Assembly: GCA_950106755.1 (NCBI GenBank)
Contig: OX467083.1
Span: 37,071,029-37,135,028 of the forward strand
Direction of reading: 5' to 3'
DNA: 64,000 nucleotides
DNA from: Climacium dendroides
Taxonomy: Eukaryota; Streptophyta; Bryopsida; Hypnales; Climaciaceae
Positions 11,401 to 23,815 of the stretch are shown in pieces. The translations under genes were made by a program, and so were the position numbers. The notes beneath the pieces are model-generated. The model saw only the letters and a list, made by a program, of their open reading frames with translations. It was not told the DNA's origin and made no database searches. Each line of letters begins with the position of its first letter. Positions within the stretch are counted from its first letter, which is position 1.

Positions 11401-12230
11401 TTGAGGGAACATCCCATGTGGTAAAAATTTCATGAAGTTTGACAGTACAAATTGAAAGATATTAGAATTTGAAGTTGACGATTGTTTATGTTTTTAACAA
11501 TAGCTTGCAATTTTTTACCAACATTTGTGAATTCTTTTGCACTACAAAATTTTAATTAAAATTTTTTTGTTGAAGAATTGAGTTTATAGTCTCAAGAAAA
11601 TAAATTTTTAAAAAAACCTATTGATTTTTATTCTTTAAATTATTTTAAAGTAGAAATAGGTCCTAGATTGAAAGATAAACTAAATTGTTAATAGCTCTAA
11701 GATGGGATTGAAACACAATAATCCCAATGGTGAGATTGTTCTAGTAATACTTTGCACCTCTTTATGGAAGAAAGCTTTCTATTTGTATTAGCTTCATGGC
11801 ATTTAGACCTATGGTGTGAAACTTATGGATAATTAAAAATTAAAAATTAAATTAAATTATGATTTATTTTGAAAAAATCATAACTTTCACATATGTTGAA
11901 AGACCACAAAATAAAGTCCTTGCACTCTTGTGTGCATAAAGCTTTCTATTTGTACCAAGAACACAACTTCTCACACTGCAATGTAGAAATAATTGAATTA
12001 AAAAAATTTAATGGATTAAAAAATTAGAAAATTATTTTTATTTTTTACTTTTATTTTGGTTGTGGCAACAATATAAAGCATAGTAGTGCACATAAACAAA
12101 AAGCTTTCTATTTGTATGAAGAATGGAACCTCTCGCATTGCCACAAAACCCTTTCATTCCTTCATGCATAAAAGATATTGAATTTCAAAGATTTTAGAAA
12201 TTTTAAATTTTAAAATGTACTTTTATTTTT

Positions 12231-12388
12231 ATTTTAATTGTGTTAGCATCACAAGGCACATTAGTATTTAATTGAAAACAATTGGTGATGAGTTGACTCA
12301 ATTTCATTGCATAGATATGTAGTGAACAATTGAACATACATGTATACATCTTTTGTATTAACCCCTAAATGCCTTGAGGCATCAAGTT
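12231..12388. repeat. direct repeat, left copy (about 158 bp)
   Basis: This is nearly identical to 14232-14381. The differences are one 8-bp insertion (near 12328-12336) and very few substitutions. The last 30 bases begin with TTAACCCCTAAATGCC, which resembles the ends of the TTAA elements elsewhere in the window. Confidence 0.85.
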
Positions 12389-13119
12389 ATATTAATTGTA
12401 TACAATATTATAATTAAAATACAATACTAAATTAATATATTATAATAGATATTTATAAATATTTATAAATTCAGCATGATATTTATTTATTAAAATACTA
12501 AATATCATGCGATGTGAAATTCACGATCAGTTGGTAAGATCGAAAGAGACTTTGCCCATGCATGCCCATTCCTCCTCTTGTAACAACCTGCATTAGAAGA
12601 AATTCCGGTCATTACAATTAGAATTTAGAAATCGCAAATTGTAATGCGATAGTAATTTTATAATGCAATCGATATTGTATAAATCGAATGATTACACGGT
12701 GGTCTTCCCTTCCACTTTCAAGCGCTCAATACTTTTGTACTTCACAGTTGAACCATAAGATCCTACAAAAGAAAAACAACACAAAAGTCATAATTCTACC
12801 ATCCTAATTTACGCTAGAAACCCCTTCCTCAGCAAATTGCCAAAGAAACAAAGAAACAAAGAAAAACATACCTGCTATATCGGACACCAAAAGAATGCCG
12901 TCTTTGAATTTGATTCCCAGATGTTCCCGTGACATAAGGATGCCTACCGACTATCCAACCACACAACAATTAGAAGAGGAAACGTTAAGATTAAGACCGA
13001 CATTAATGAATAAGATTTCAATAAGGCATCACAATTGGTTCTATGTGAAAGGTTCTATACAATTTGATGTAAGTCTCCAACTTTGGCTTGTATGTGTAGA
13101 TTGTGAATGAGCTCAAGAA

Positions 13120-13799
13120 ATGTCAATCTTCAAGCTAAAAAACATCGATCAAGCTGTTTTGAGTGAGGTAAGACCACGTATTATCTCAAACTTGGAGTTA
13201 TTACTTCCATGGTTGCACAAGTGTTTTCGATTAGTTTCATGCTTAGAGGGGGCAATTTAAACCTTAAGACAATGGATGGCACACTTCCACTAGTGTACTG
13301 TATACACTACTGTGATTTTATGGCAACCGTAAAACATGGGAATAAACCTCACCTCTGAATTGTTGGTGCAGTGGTGCCACACAAATTTATCTAACATGTC
13401 ATCAAGCAAATCATGGATACTGAAGTATGAAGTAGATGAAAATGTAGTCACTACTTAACTTTTAGCACTTGCTTTGTTTTTTTAGAGGGAGCAGCTTCTC
13501 TCCAGTGGACAGGATGTTGACCTTTGCTACCGGCAATTGCAGTATGATCTATTCTTCCTATTCTTTGTGCCTCTCAAATTTATCTTATGAAAATGCAAAT
13601 TTTTTATTCGATAATTTGTGCTTTTCTTTCTATATAAAACCTTCTTGAATAAAAAATTTATTAGACCCTATATTGTGATTGAATTCCTATCATGTACTTT
13701 TACTAATATATGTTTGCGTATTGAAAGACAGGCTGGACAGGCTTCTTTTGCTAAGGGAATCACTAATGGATTGCACCGCACCCACAAATGATGATTTAG
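13120..13799 (+). pseudogene. three splice-consistent exons of an unidentified gene, possibly captured
   Basis: Three exons fit GT-AG borders and matching phases: 13120-13167, 13486-13541 and 13732-13799. The joined reading starts MSIFKLKNIDQAVLSE, continues REQLLSSGQDVDLCYRQLQ, and then LDRLLLLRESLMDC. It is charged and leucine-rich, like a coiled coil. No family is recognised. No further downstream exon or stop-bearing last exon is evident, so this is probably a fragment. It sits between the two direct repeats at 12231 and 14232, which suggests mobile-element capture. A possible upstream exon lies around 12895-13068, but its phase could not be reconciled. Confidence 0.35.
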
Positions 13800-14231
13800 G
13801 TGAGCAAGATGGTCAATTGACCTTTTGTTTTTCAATTGTGGAAAACTTGCATTTTGAAAGAATTTTAAATAGTAGAAGACTCTTACAAGTATTATATGTT
13901 GGCCATTCTATAAACCCAAAAAGACAATACAAATAGCATAAATCAAACCCCCCATCTCGTATGAAGTCCGACGTAAAGAAATATAAACCATTTGAAGAGT
14001 TTTTTTAAAATGGATGTTCTCTACAAATCTATGAGTAAAAATGAATGTAATGCAATTGAATTAGATATAATAACTACACTCCAAACATTAGGGAAAAATG
14101 GCTATAACATAATAAAAGGGAATCCTTATAAATATTTATGTTCGAAAGGTATTATTTAGGATGCTTTTGTTATAACTCAAACATGTAAAATTGTTTTTTT
14201 AGGTGATTCTTTGGGGCCCATATGTCTTATT

Positions 14232-14381
14232 ATTTTAATTGTGTTAGCATCACAAGGCACATTAGTATTTAATTGAAAACAATTGGTGATGAGTTGACTC
14301 AATTTCATTGCATAGATATGTAGTGAACATACATGTATACATCTTTTGTATTAACCCCTAAATGCCTTGAGGCACCAAGTT
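14232..14381. repeat. direct repeat, right copy (about 150 bp)
   Basis: This is the partner of 12231-12388. Both copies begin ATTTTAATTGTGTTAGC and end GAGGCA(C/T)CAAGTT. Length and spacing would suit a miniature terminal-repeat element. However, no 5-bp target duplication or primer-binding site could be confirmed. Confidence 0.85.
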
Positions 14382-17000
14382 CTATTGCCCAAAATATTTC
14401 AAAGTACCCTAAAACCTAATTAAGTTATTTTTTCAATACTTTTAATTTTTTTTTAAATTATTTTCAATGTCTAGTTTTAGCAACAGAAAATTCAATTTTG
14501 AAAATGAGTGGTTCTCATTTTTGACATGTGGTAAGAGGACTAAAATACTTCAAAGGACTTTCAAATTTTGAAGTTTATAATCTTTTGGTGTAGAAGTGAT
14601 ATTTTTGGGCCTTCTTTTCTCATGTGGTTTCTATAGGGAATTATTATCAACAATTGTAACAAGCATGTTGAAGCTTCTTCTATCATTTAGATTTATTGTG
14701 GCATTGTGTACCACAACTAGGAAGCATTCACCTACCAATAGTACTTCTTCATAAAAAATATATGTTGGAAGAATTATATATAGAATTGGTGATGGTATAG
14801 TTGTATTGGATGGTACAGTACACAAAACCCTGTATAGCATTAGAGTAATACACTATAAAAAAACCCATGTCTAATTGGACAGATTTTGTTGAACATCCAA
14901 TGTAAAAAACTTGAGCTATCCATAATACTGCACATAACTTACAATAATCTGAAGACAAGTCCTTTTCAGATCGACTATATATGGTCGCTCAGGCAGTTAG
15001 AGGTTAAGAGTCAATTTGATTTCAAAGTTAGCTTCATGACCTTAAAGAATAGGTCTAGAGGTTTAGAAAAACATAAAACACATAGAAAATAGAGTACTAA
15101 AAATAAACAAGTTAAAGGTGGATGAAGTTTAGGAGTTAGAATAGATGAAACTTAGCAAAGTTCATCCAAGAAGAATAAGAAAAGAAAATTAGGAATTAAA
15201 AGGAATTTAAATTCTAGAAATAAAGTTAAAAGTTAGTTTTAAATTTTGGCTTAATAGTAAATAGCGGATGAAGTTTGAAATACCAAGTAGTAGTCAAACT
15301 TCATCCATGCCTAACAACTTTCACTAGGAAAGTTCAAACTTGAAGTAATTTAGCATTTTGGACAGGTAAAATCAAACTCTTAAAGGAATAATTAAAAAAA
15401 TCTAAAAATAATAATTAACTTAAAGTTATTTACCACCTTTAGTAACAAGGAAGTAGAAATGGCATGAACTAATATTCAACCTAAGATTTTTAAATTTAGA
15501 TTATAAATTCTTTCCCCCAAAAATACAATGGCTTTAGTTAGTTTGGCCTCTTGGTTGAAATTGCAATTGCAATTTGATTGATTTCTTTGCAAATTTGTGA
15601 CATTTAAGCACTTAAAAAATCCATTGTTTAAAAGATACAATGAACAATACCTAGGCACCCACATAGCATGAATCACACCCAAAACTAGATCCTAATATTG
15701 TGTTCACTTAATTACCAAGGGTGGGATAAATAAGTGCTCAAGTATAGCACGGTAGGTGTGGGCACTATTCACTTGATATTCACAATTTCTACAAATTTTG
15801 GCTTCTATCCTATTCATACGCAAGATTTAGGGTTATTTTAGGTATAATAAATGCTGAAAAACATCTCATATGCCCAATTTGGATAATTTTTTCAAAAGTT
15901 ATTGGCCTCCAAAGTTTGCAGCCAATCAACCCTGATTTGTCCGATTCGTCCGTGAACAGTAAGATTCTGTCTGATATGACAACCGTGATATCAACAAATG
16001 TGTGTACTTTGAAATGAGCAAATATAAGAATGTGTGTTTCTTGCATGTTCTATTATGTGTATTTAATATAAGGTAAATGAATCTATAGCAGATAATATAT
16101 TGAATTGCAAATGGACATGAATGCAATTCAATTTCACCACTCTTGCATATATTAAAATTGGATTACAATGGGGTGATTTAGTGAGTACAATGAACTCTTA
16201 AAGTGATACTATCGGAACTTGTGACTTAATGACTACAATAGAGTTGTACCTTTGGATGAAAAATCATCAAATAAGATGGTCATTTGAAGGCCTCTACATT
16301 GTGGACATTTTAGGTGAGTTTCGTTACCATTGATTTATTGTAAATGCATATTTTTGTTCATTTTGGAGGGACTTAGTGACCTTTTTGGATTCTTTGGGCA
16401 ACAACTTTGAAAATTTCATAACAAATTCATTCTTTGATGCAAAAATCATGTTTATCCCTACATGAAAAGAATTAAAATCTTCCATCTTGTTCCAACATTT
16501 ACATCGAAACTAGCACATGCCAAGATTAAAAAAGAAAAGCCAGCCGTTGGAATTCCAATATCCATTTAGAAAATACTTATACCCAATTGTTGTTTTTGAA
16601 ACACCTTAGTAAAGGTATCAATATAAGGTAGCTGACCCATTTCCAACCACTTAAGCAATTACACATATTTGGAGTGCAGAATTTTTCCCATGTACAGAAA
16701 TAAAGTTTGGAAGGATTGAATATTTTTTTCAAAATTTTATTGTACAAAATATAATTATTATGAATTTTTTCGTGAAAAATTCTCTTTGACTTGTAATGGT
16801 GATGTAAACCTTTCAATTTCTGACCATAGGTTGATTGCAAAATCAACCAAAGGCTGGTTGCAATATCGATAGCCTTCTAGCCGATCATAATGTACTACAA
16901 CTGCTCCTTGAACTCCACCACAACTTCATGGAAAGAAAGCACAACTTCATGGAAAAAAAATAGCCTATAGATTGGAAATGGGGTTGATGGTTGAAAATGG
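14382..17000. other. AT-rich intergenic DNA
   Basis: Short open frames here are AT-rich and low-complexity, with no recognisable product. The only clear structure is the dispersed repeat at 15840-15985. Confidence 0.5.
15840..15985 (-). repeat. dispersed repeat, inverted relative to 25157
   Basis: Read on the minus strand, this stretch matches 25157-25310: a GTTCAC block, an ATCGGAC block, then CAGGGTTGATTGGCTGCAAAC followed by AACATCTCAT-type text. Similarity is about 80-85% by eye. It is likely an old repeat of unknown class. Confidence 0.7.
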
Positions 17001-17712
17001 GGTCTCTCGTCTTCAAAGGTGTGAAGTGTGAACGGGATCAGAGTTTCAAAGGCGATTTCAAACAGAACTGGCTGTTCAGAACTGTCCTTCTAGCTTCGTC
17101 GTGTCATAATCATGTGTGGCGTCTTCGTGCTTCTCCATGTCGACGGACAGACTGCCGCATGTCCGCGGGCGTCCTTCGTCTTCCACTTGGTGCCCCTTCT
17201 CTGTAGCCAAGTGGAGCTCGCCTCGTAGGAACAAGTTTTTCCATGCCTGGCCAGCCTTCTTGCTAAAAACCTAACTCCTTTGTAAGTTATAGAAAGCAGC
17301 CTTGTTTCCTGTGTAATATCAAACTTCATTATACGAGCTAGACTGGATTTCGTGATCACGTATCTAATTTCTTTGACGTTGTTTGGTGGTATCGTTCGTC
17401 TTTGACACGCATCGTAATTTCGGCATACCGTAAGGTTAGCGATTGGAACTAAGTCTCATGCGGGTGCGGGTTCTTGATTTGTGAGTGGCAAGGATTTGAT
17501 TAAGCACTAGTTGTGCGAGATTTTTTGTATGCGGTGCGTTTCTTTTTTTAGGTGAATTGGTTTATGGCAGGACGGGAGTTGAGGTAGTCGTTGTCTGTGT
17601 TGCTCATATTCGCTCACATTTTTGGCAATCGACAAGTACGTTTGCCGAGGAATTTGTTTGTGTTGTTGCGAAAGATCGTCACGCCGAATTACTTGTGATA
17701 TCTTCAGGAAAA

Positions 17713-18573
17713 ATGGAAGGGAACGGTGCGCAGCTCGCTTACGTCATCACTTACGTGCCAGATGTGAACAAGGCTGCCGAGTTTTACCAGAAGGCATTTG
17801 GTCTGCAGATACGACCTCAGAACAAGGCCAACTCGTGAGTAACAGTTGCTTGATCGAAATTGTGTTGGTTTTTGTTTGTTATCCTTGACGTTTGGTGTTC
17901 AGTTGTCGATCTGTAGCATACTGGTATTGATTGTGCGCTTTATCTATTTAATCTGGGATGAACAAATTCGGCAATTACTTCAGTTGCTGATTCCATGAAC
18001 GAGTGGCAGTCAAAATTCTTGAGAGGGTAGTGTAACCACTCCTTACATGTCGACATTTTGCCATGGGATGTGAAGATGGGTTGAAATGGAAACTGGAGCT
18101 ACGACATTGGCATTCACGCCCGTGAAGCAACACGAGACTGAGCTGATTGGAGGTGTGGATTCGTCAACTGGAGGAAATAACACCGTTGATATTTGCCTCA
18201 ATTTCCCTGATGTGGAGGCTGCATACAAGGTATGAAGAACAGATGTATTTGAATAGTATTATGTTTGAGTAGTATTTCATTTGAATAGTATTACTCTGTT
18301 TCGAATTTTATTGGGGTTCTTGTTTGTGAAGTTCATGACTTAATAGAGAGTTTAAATTAAGTATTTTTCTACAGGATTATAGTCTTGAGATGCGCAACAT
18401 TTGAAGTTGTCTCATTTCTTTCATGATGTGAATGGTTTTGTGTACAGCATGCTATATCGCAAGGAGCAAAACCAGTGGCCCAACCCGAGGATAAGATCTG
18501 GATGCAGAAAGTGTCGTATGTCAAGGATATCTATGGGAATATTGTACGGATGGGTTCCTTCGTTGCTAAGTAG
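17713..18573 (+). CDS. glyoxalase I-like / VOC-fold protein, 3 exons
   Basis: Exons are 17713-17834 (donor TC|GTGAGT), 18076-18229 and 18448-18573, joining to 133 residues. The product reads MEGNGAQLAYVITYVPDVNK and later AAEFYQKAFGL, WVEMETGATTLAFTP and VKDIYGNIVRMGS. This is the beta-alpha-beta-beta-beta repeat pattern of a single VOC domain pair, typical of small plant glyoxalase I family members. Canonical glyoxalase I isomerises the methylglyoxal-glutathione hemithioacetal using two His and two Glu metal ligands. Only a Glu in WVEMETG is evident here. The other ligand positions look like A/Y, D and M, so the reaction may differ. No targeting sequence is visible. The leader has a short upstream frame starting at 17563. 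ATG 17713 is the first ATG in frame. Confidence 0.88.
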
Positions 18574-19274
18574 AGTGAATCTTGAGAGTTGGAAATTTTA
18601 CCTCTTGTAAGTGAGCAAGAGGTTGAATTCCTCAGACTTGAGGATTTTGAGGACAATTGTAAATGCATTAGCATGGGAGTTTCTTTTATGTGCAATAGAG
18701 AAATCGGAATGGATTTTTGTTGAGCCTTTTATATCGTCATTGGTTTGTACAAATCAGTTCGGTCAATATATTTGAGATGTACGTTCAAGATAGTTTTCCT
18801 AACCATTTGTATACTCACATTCGTTTTTTTTCATCAAAAATGTAATACTATATCATGCATTGTACTACGATCGGAAAATACTGAAGATCTTTTGAGCGAA
18901 CAATGAAGATAAATCTCTTCAATCTGATACATAAAATTGATGTTTCATATAATTATGCATCTACATTCTATCAGAGTAAGCTTGTTCAAAATTCTGAACA
19001 CTCTGAGCAACTCCAAAACTGTAATTTCGCATCAATTACCCTTCAACACTTCGTAAACAACGTTCTTATTAACAACTGAACTAGTAATGTTACAACGCTT
19101 GCATGGAAGAAAAAATAAATTCATAGTCGTATAACCTCCCTTTCAAACCTCTCATCTTCAGCACCCAGTTAGAGACGTATATTTTTTTGTACATAAGAAT
19201 AATCCCGAACTCGGTAGCTTCAAATTGCTCCTGATCAGAAGTAAACAATAATTCTGAAACGTGTAGCAATCAAA

Positions 19275-19853
19275 TCACAGATTCGTGCTTGCGACGCTGC
19301 AGTCCTACACATCAGAAAGACGGGATAAATTTATGAGAACAGAATCTTGGTCCTATAATTCAACTCCTAACACCTTCAATGTCTAAAAATGAATACTTTT
19401 GTAGAAGTTGAAATGAACCATCCAGGAATCATCCTAAGCAGGTTGTAGAATTGATCATTGGAAAGACGAAATATGATCAAAATAACTGAATGGTTGGAAT
19501 ATGTTTAAGAAGTTAATATAGCTAAATAATCAAAAACTTCATTTTCAATTTACCACTTAGAATTTTAAACATCTAGAAAGCTACATGAGGAATTGCTTCA
19601 AAAAGACCATTACATGATGCGGAATTTGTACCTGAATTTGTGCACTCGAAGGATTGTTTCGATGCGACGCATCAGTAAAGCATGACTTTCTATCAACGTC
19701 ATAAGCCAATTGCCCCATGGGAGGCACTCGAAGACTATAATCTTCACCACTTGCACAAACAGCGCCATCCAGGTGCAATACAAACGACCCTTCAATAATG
19801 GATTTGTCAACCAAAATGTAGCAAGTCCAGGGGAAAAATCTCAGTGGTAACAC
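19275..19853 (-). other. possible 3' end of an unidentified gene
   Basis: On the minus strand a frame of about 74 codons (ending PSSAQIQ at 19632) meets a good donor, CAG|GTACAA. It can splice in phase to a short last exon, 19275-19304, preceded by TGTGTAG and coding DCSVASTNL then a stop. The frame includes SFVLHLDGAVCASGEDYSLR, which has normal protein composition. I recognise no family. A second frame over the same bases is also open, which lowers confidence. The 5' end runs into the 69-bp duplication listed next. Confidence 0.25.
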
Positions 19854-19973
19854 CTATTGAAACTCCAATCTCCGTTCTTCTATACCCATAGCCCATGTCC
19901 ACCGAAATCTCAGTGGTAACACCTATAGAAACTCCAATCTCCGTTCTTCTATACCCATAGCCCATGTCCACCG
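19836..19973. repeat. recent tandem duplication, 2 x 69 bp
   Basis: Units 19836-19904 and 19905-19973 differ at about one position. The unit length is a multiple of three, and on the minus strand both copies are open, each encoding about 23 residues around MGYGYRRTEIGVS. Confidence 0.9.
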
Positions 19974-20339
19974 AACTTAGGTAGAAAAAAATAGAAGAAT
20001 ACGAACGCCAATACCAAATAATGTTGTGAAGCTCGGCCACAACTTGTATTCAATTCAGCTGCTGCAGCAAACCATTCCGCAACATGCAGCCCGTCGGAAG
20101 ATCGTCTTTGAGGGAAGAAACCATACGTAGCTTATACCTTGAGCATCCTCGCAATAACGTAACTTGGAGTTGTAAAAGAGGATGGTGTAACAATAAATTG
20201 GCTAAGAGAGAATTGAGAAGACCCTGTAGGAACAAAACAGGTGTACAAAAGTGTTGTTGTGCACGGAGAAGATGCATGTCCCTCTAGAAGATGGGGAAGA
20301 GTGTGAAGAGATTGTTATCAGTCTGCCAGCCCGGCGCTT

Positions 20340-22693
20340 TCATCGCTCCATCTGATTCCGTTCCTCAACAAAGTCCATGGCTTCCGACGCCAGAAACTCC
20401 TCATCACGAAACCTGGACAGAAACTGCACCAGTCGGTACACATCGGAGAAGCTCGACACGGCGCCGAAGGAAACCCTCACGGCCATGAACCCCCAGTTCT
20501 TCTCCAGAATGCCCACGTCCACATTCGACCTCTCGTGCGCAGCCCCTCCCAGCAGATTCGCCAGCCCCGGGTTGTTGAAGTTCCCCACCGCCACTTTGAT
20601 GTTGCTCCGGGCCGCCATTTTCCTCACGATCTCGGGGGGCAGTACCGTACCTGAGAAGTCGATCACATTGAAGCTCACGATGCTTCCCCGGTCCTTCGCG
20701 GCGTGGGAGCCGTACACGCGCACCAGGTGACGCGACTCGTCGTTGTTGTGTCGCAAGTTGCGGAGCTGCTTGAGAAGCCATTGCACCAGTGCGCGCGTCC
20801 GTTTCTGAATGGCGACGAAGCCGATGCGTTCCAGGTGGAGGAGGCCGAGGTTGAGCGCCGCGAATTGGAGGAGGTTCATGGTGTTGTCCGCGGGGCACAT
20901 GATGTGGCAATCAGCGCCGTCCTCGGGTGGTTGGTTTCGCAGCAGTTGGAAAGTTCCTGAAGGTGATGGTTGCACACAGAAAGACTCGCGGCGGATGAGG
21001 AGGAATCCCAGTCCGGAAGGGTAGCCCACCATGTGATGGAACGAGCCCACGACGATGTCGGGTTGGTGAATCTCCAGGTCGAGGGAGTTTGTGGGGAGGA
21101 TCGTCGTGGCGTCGACGCACACATGCCAACCAGATTGCTGCGCTTCCACCACCCAGCTGAGGGAATGCTTGATTCCCGAAAGATTGGATTGCGCCGGGTA
21201 AACGAACAGACCGCCGTTGCTGGTGTGGTAGCGACCAGATTGGCGACGGAGGAGCTTGTGAAACTCATGACTGTGGAAACAAAGCTCCCGCTCCGTGACG
21301 GGCGCCAGAATGGCTCTCCCGCCGGCACGAAGAGCGGATTGGATCACGGGACGCACAGAGGCGTGGTTGTCTTGGCAGACTAAGAGCGGGCTGCCTCGCT
21401 GAAACGGGAAGCTCTCCGCAACTAAGCGAAAACTCTCTTGAAAACCCGCGGTGAAGATGACGGAGTATTGGCTGGACGTCGTGTTGAGCAGCCGCAGGAG
21501 CCGCTGCTGCGTGTCCGTAACGTGCACGAATAGAGGATTGTCCGATTCGGATACCACCGAGGCTGAGCCCAGGCATGGACCTTCGGCAAGCAGAATCTCG
21601 AGATGTTGTTCCACCTAAAAGTGCGGTGGGACACCCGAACACTGTCATCAGCAAACTTCTCGAAATCATTTGCCACAAGGAAATCGCTCTACTGGCAAAC
21701 GATACGAAAGCGGGAGTATAACATACAGAATTCAAGACATGAAATTTGACACAAGCTCATGAAAAGTGGTAATTCTCGTGGGTTCAAAACGCCGATTATC
21801 ATCGGTTTGCGTGAAATTTCTCATGTTGGATTATAGTGTTGATAAATTTTTTATTTTCCTCGGGTGTCATGGACCAAGACAGAGCAAATTAGGTCACCCA
21901 GTTATGGCAGCGATCGCAGATAGAGCATTACCTGAAAATTGGAGAACAGGGCGAAACTGGCGTAATCAAGGTAGACGAGCTTCTGCAGCTCCAGCTTGGG
22001 ATACTGCTCCCGGCGCACCTGGTCAACCTGCAGGTAATTGAAGTAATCCTCAAACTCTTCCAGAAACTCTTCCTCGGCGTCGTCGTAGGGCGGCACCACT
22101 GGCGGGCCGCTGTCCAACTCTTCCTCCTCTGGCACCGACGACGACGTCCAATCGCTCATCGTCGTCCCCACTCGGTCCATCCGCTTGGGGGTCGCGTCCC
22201 AGTTCGTGTGCTTGCTCTCCACCGCATCCCGCTTATACTCCCAGCTGCCGCGTCGGCTCATTTCATGGACACTCTCCACCTTCCCATCCGACGAGCTCCA
22301 GGAGCTTTCACTCGACCTGCGCTGCACGGCGCCGCTGCTGGGAGTGACGGGGAAGAGCGTCTCGGCGAAGGAGACGTTGTCATCCGTGTCGTCGGTGTCG
22401 TAATTCGGCTCCAGGGGCGCCGCGTCGGATAAACTAGGTTTCAAGGCGTCTTGCTTGGCTGGTGATGGCAATGGGCTAGTCGTTCTCCGGTGATTGAGGT
22501 GTTGCGGGGGCGCCATGGGGGGCGTGCGAGGCGCCTGCGGGGAGGACGAGTGCGGGGTTTTGCCAAAGCTCCGGAAGTAGAAGACGTCCTGGTGATCGTC
22601 GTCGTCGTCGTCGTCATGCTGCTGAAGCTCTCGCCGAGGGGAGGCGGTATGAGACCCTCCCTTGGACCGAAACTTCGAGAATTTGGAAAACAT
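20340..22693 (-). CDS. molybdenum cofactor sulfurase-like (class V aminotransferase-fold) protein, 2 exons
   Basis: Exon 1 is 21932-22693 and exon 2 is 20340-21614. The 317-bp intron has donor CAG|GTAATG and acceptor TTTTAG|GTG. The product has 678 residues. Residues 1-230 are a low-complexity, acidic and Ser/Pro-rich region with seven consecutive Asp at 27-33. The fold-type I PLP-transferase domain starts near VYLDYASFALFSN (about 240), the family's VYLDHAG position. It continues with a DNHASV segment (336-341) and DAT (421-423), where Asp normally holds the pyridine nitrogen. The expected Schiff-base motif SFYKxFG is instead SFHHMVG (445-451), so the PLP lysine is His. It may have lost sulfur-transfer or aminotransferase chemistry. 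The MOSC domain of full Moco sulfurases is absent. Plants have several such short paralogues; their role is not established. Confidence 0.85.
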
Positions 22694-22752
22694 AGCTCGC
22701 TCTTGACTTCAATCAAACACTACTCCAATTCCGTCTCTGTTGCATTTGATTC

Positions 22753-22760
22753 CCTAAACC
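22753..22760. promoter_or_regulatory. telo-box in the leader of the Moco-sulfurase-like gene
   Basis: CCCTAAACCC lies about 60 bp upstream of the start codon at 22693. It is the same motif class as upstream of LpxK. Confidence 0.45.
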
Positions 22761-23576
22761 CCCAACTAATAGCGCCCTCAATTCCTTGAAGAGACCACTT
22801 TGAGTCGAAACTCGAACTCAACACTCGCCTAAAGCGCTTATCCAAGAGCTCATCACAAGACGCTACCGAAAATGAAAGCCGGATCGAGCTGCCACTTTGC
22901 ACAGCGCAACAAAACTTCAAAACCTCAAAAACCTCAATTCACCACCAACAATGGGCAGCGCTCGCAATTGGGCGCTGTGATAAGGTACATCACAGTCACC
23001 GCGTGCAGCCAGTGAGGTCCACAAACCCACGCACCGTCCTCATGCAAATTTTAAAAAACAAAACAAAAACAAAAAGCTTTCCTAGAACTCTCATTTACAT
23101 TTCGAACCTAACGCTTCACAACAAATATCTCAACTCTCATCTCTTCACTGGGCCTCACTGCCCACATTCGACCAAACCAACCTCATCGACATGAAACGAG
23201 GAATTGAAAAGCCAATTAGAGAATTCGCAACCAGCCTGTGAGTTGCGAAGAAATGGTAAGCGCTGGCTGCAAATCCGCGTAGCAAAAGCTGCGTGTCAAC
23301 GCAACGAGAGACCAAAGCCAGTGCACAAATCCTGAACCTGCCAGAGTGTGGGACCCTACAGCGCACATGGCTGAAACTGAAATCTCCCCTGCACCTTCTC
23401 AGTCCTTCACTCCTTGCTTAGACCCTTCTTCTACAAAGTGATGATAACGCAGCTTCTGATGGACAATTCTACCACTAGACTAAGGTACTGCAAGCTAAGC
23501 TTTCAGAAAGTTGCAAGGAAATTTTAATTTTGTATGAAAGTTGGATTCCCTACATGATTCCAGTGGTCATGTGATC

Positions 23577-23598
23577 GTCTTCGTCGTCGTCGTCGTCG
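23577..23598. repeat. (TCG)n microsatellite
   Basis: About seven TCG/GTC units lie upstream of the Moco-sulfurase-like gene. A similar trinucleotide run encodes the Asp tract in that gene's first exon. Confidence 0.9.
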
Positions 23599-23815
23599 TC
23601 ATGGGAGCATCTGGGCGACCGACCAGGACGGAAGGGAAGGGGTAAAGAAAAGCAGCAGTGGGGTGGGTGAGGGAGGGAAAGCCATCCGCAGGTTGGAAGG
23701 TTGCTGTCGTCCAAGGGAGGGCCCGTTTCGCACGTTCACACTGACAGACAGACACGGCGAAGGAAGGCCCCACCACGGTCGTGCTTCCTAGTGCGCGCTG
23801 CGCAGCGGAAAGGAG

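Noticed and set aside
12231..14381. The direct repeats as LTRs of a miniature retrotransposon
   Set aside because: Similarity extends outside any TG...CA boundary, no 5-bp target duplication is seen, and no primer-binding or polypurine site could be identified.
17090..17359. 89-codon minus-strand frame upstream of the glyoxalase-like gene
   Set aside because: No homology or splice support; it lies in a GC-richer patch that is more likely promoter or leader.
19581..19853. Match of ILVDKSIIEGSF to the C-terminal motif of plant invertases
   Set aside because: Only a few residues agree; the residues that follow do not fit glycoside hydrolase family 32.
20377..21383. Several plus-strand frames of 70-137 codons, and alternative minus frames
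   Set aside because: They are shadows of the GC-rich coding exon of the Moco-sulfurase-like gene and lack any family resemblance.
22694..23800. Small frames upstream of the Moco-sulfurase-like gene
   Set aside because: They are short, overlap a trinucleotide microsatellite region and have no splice context; the region is best read as leader and promoter.
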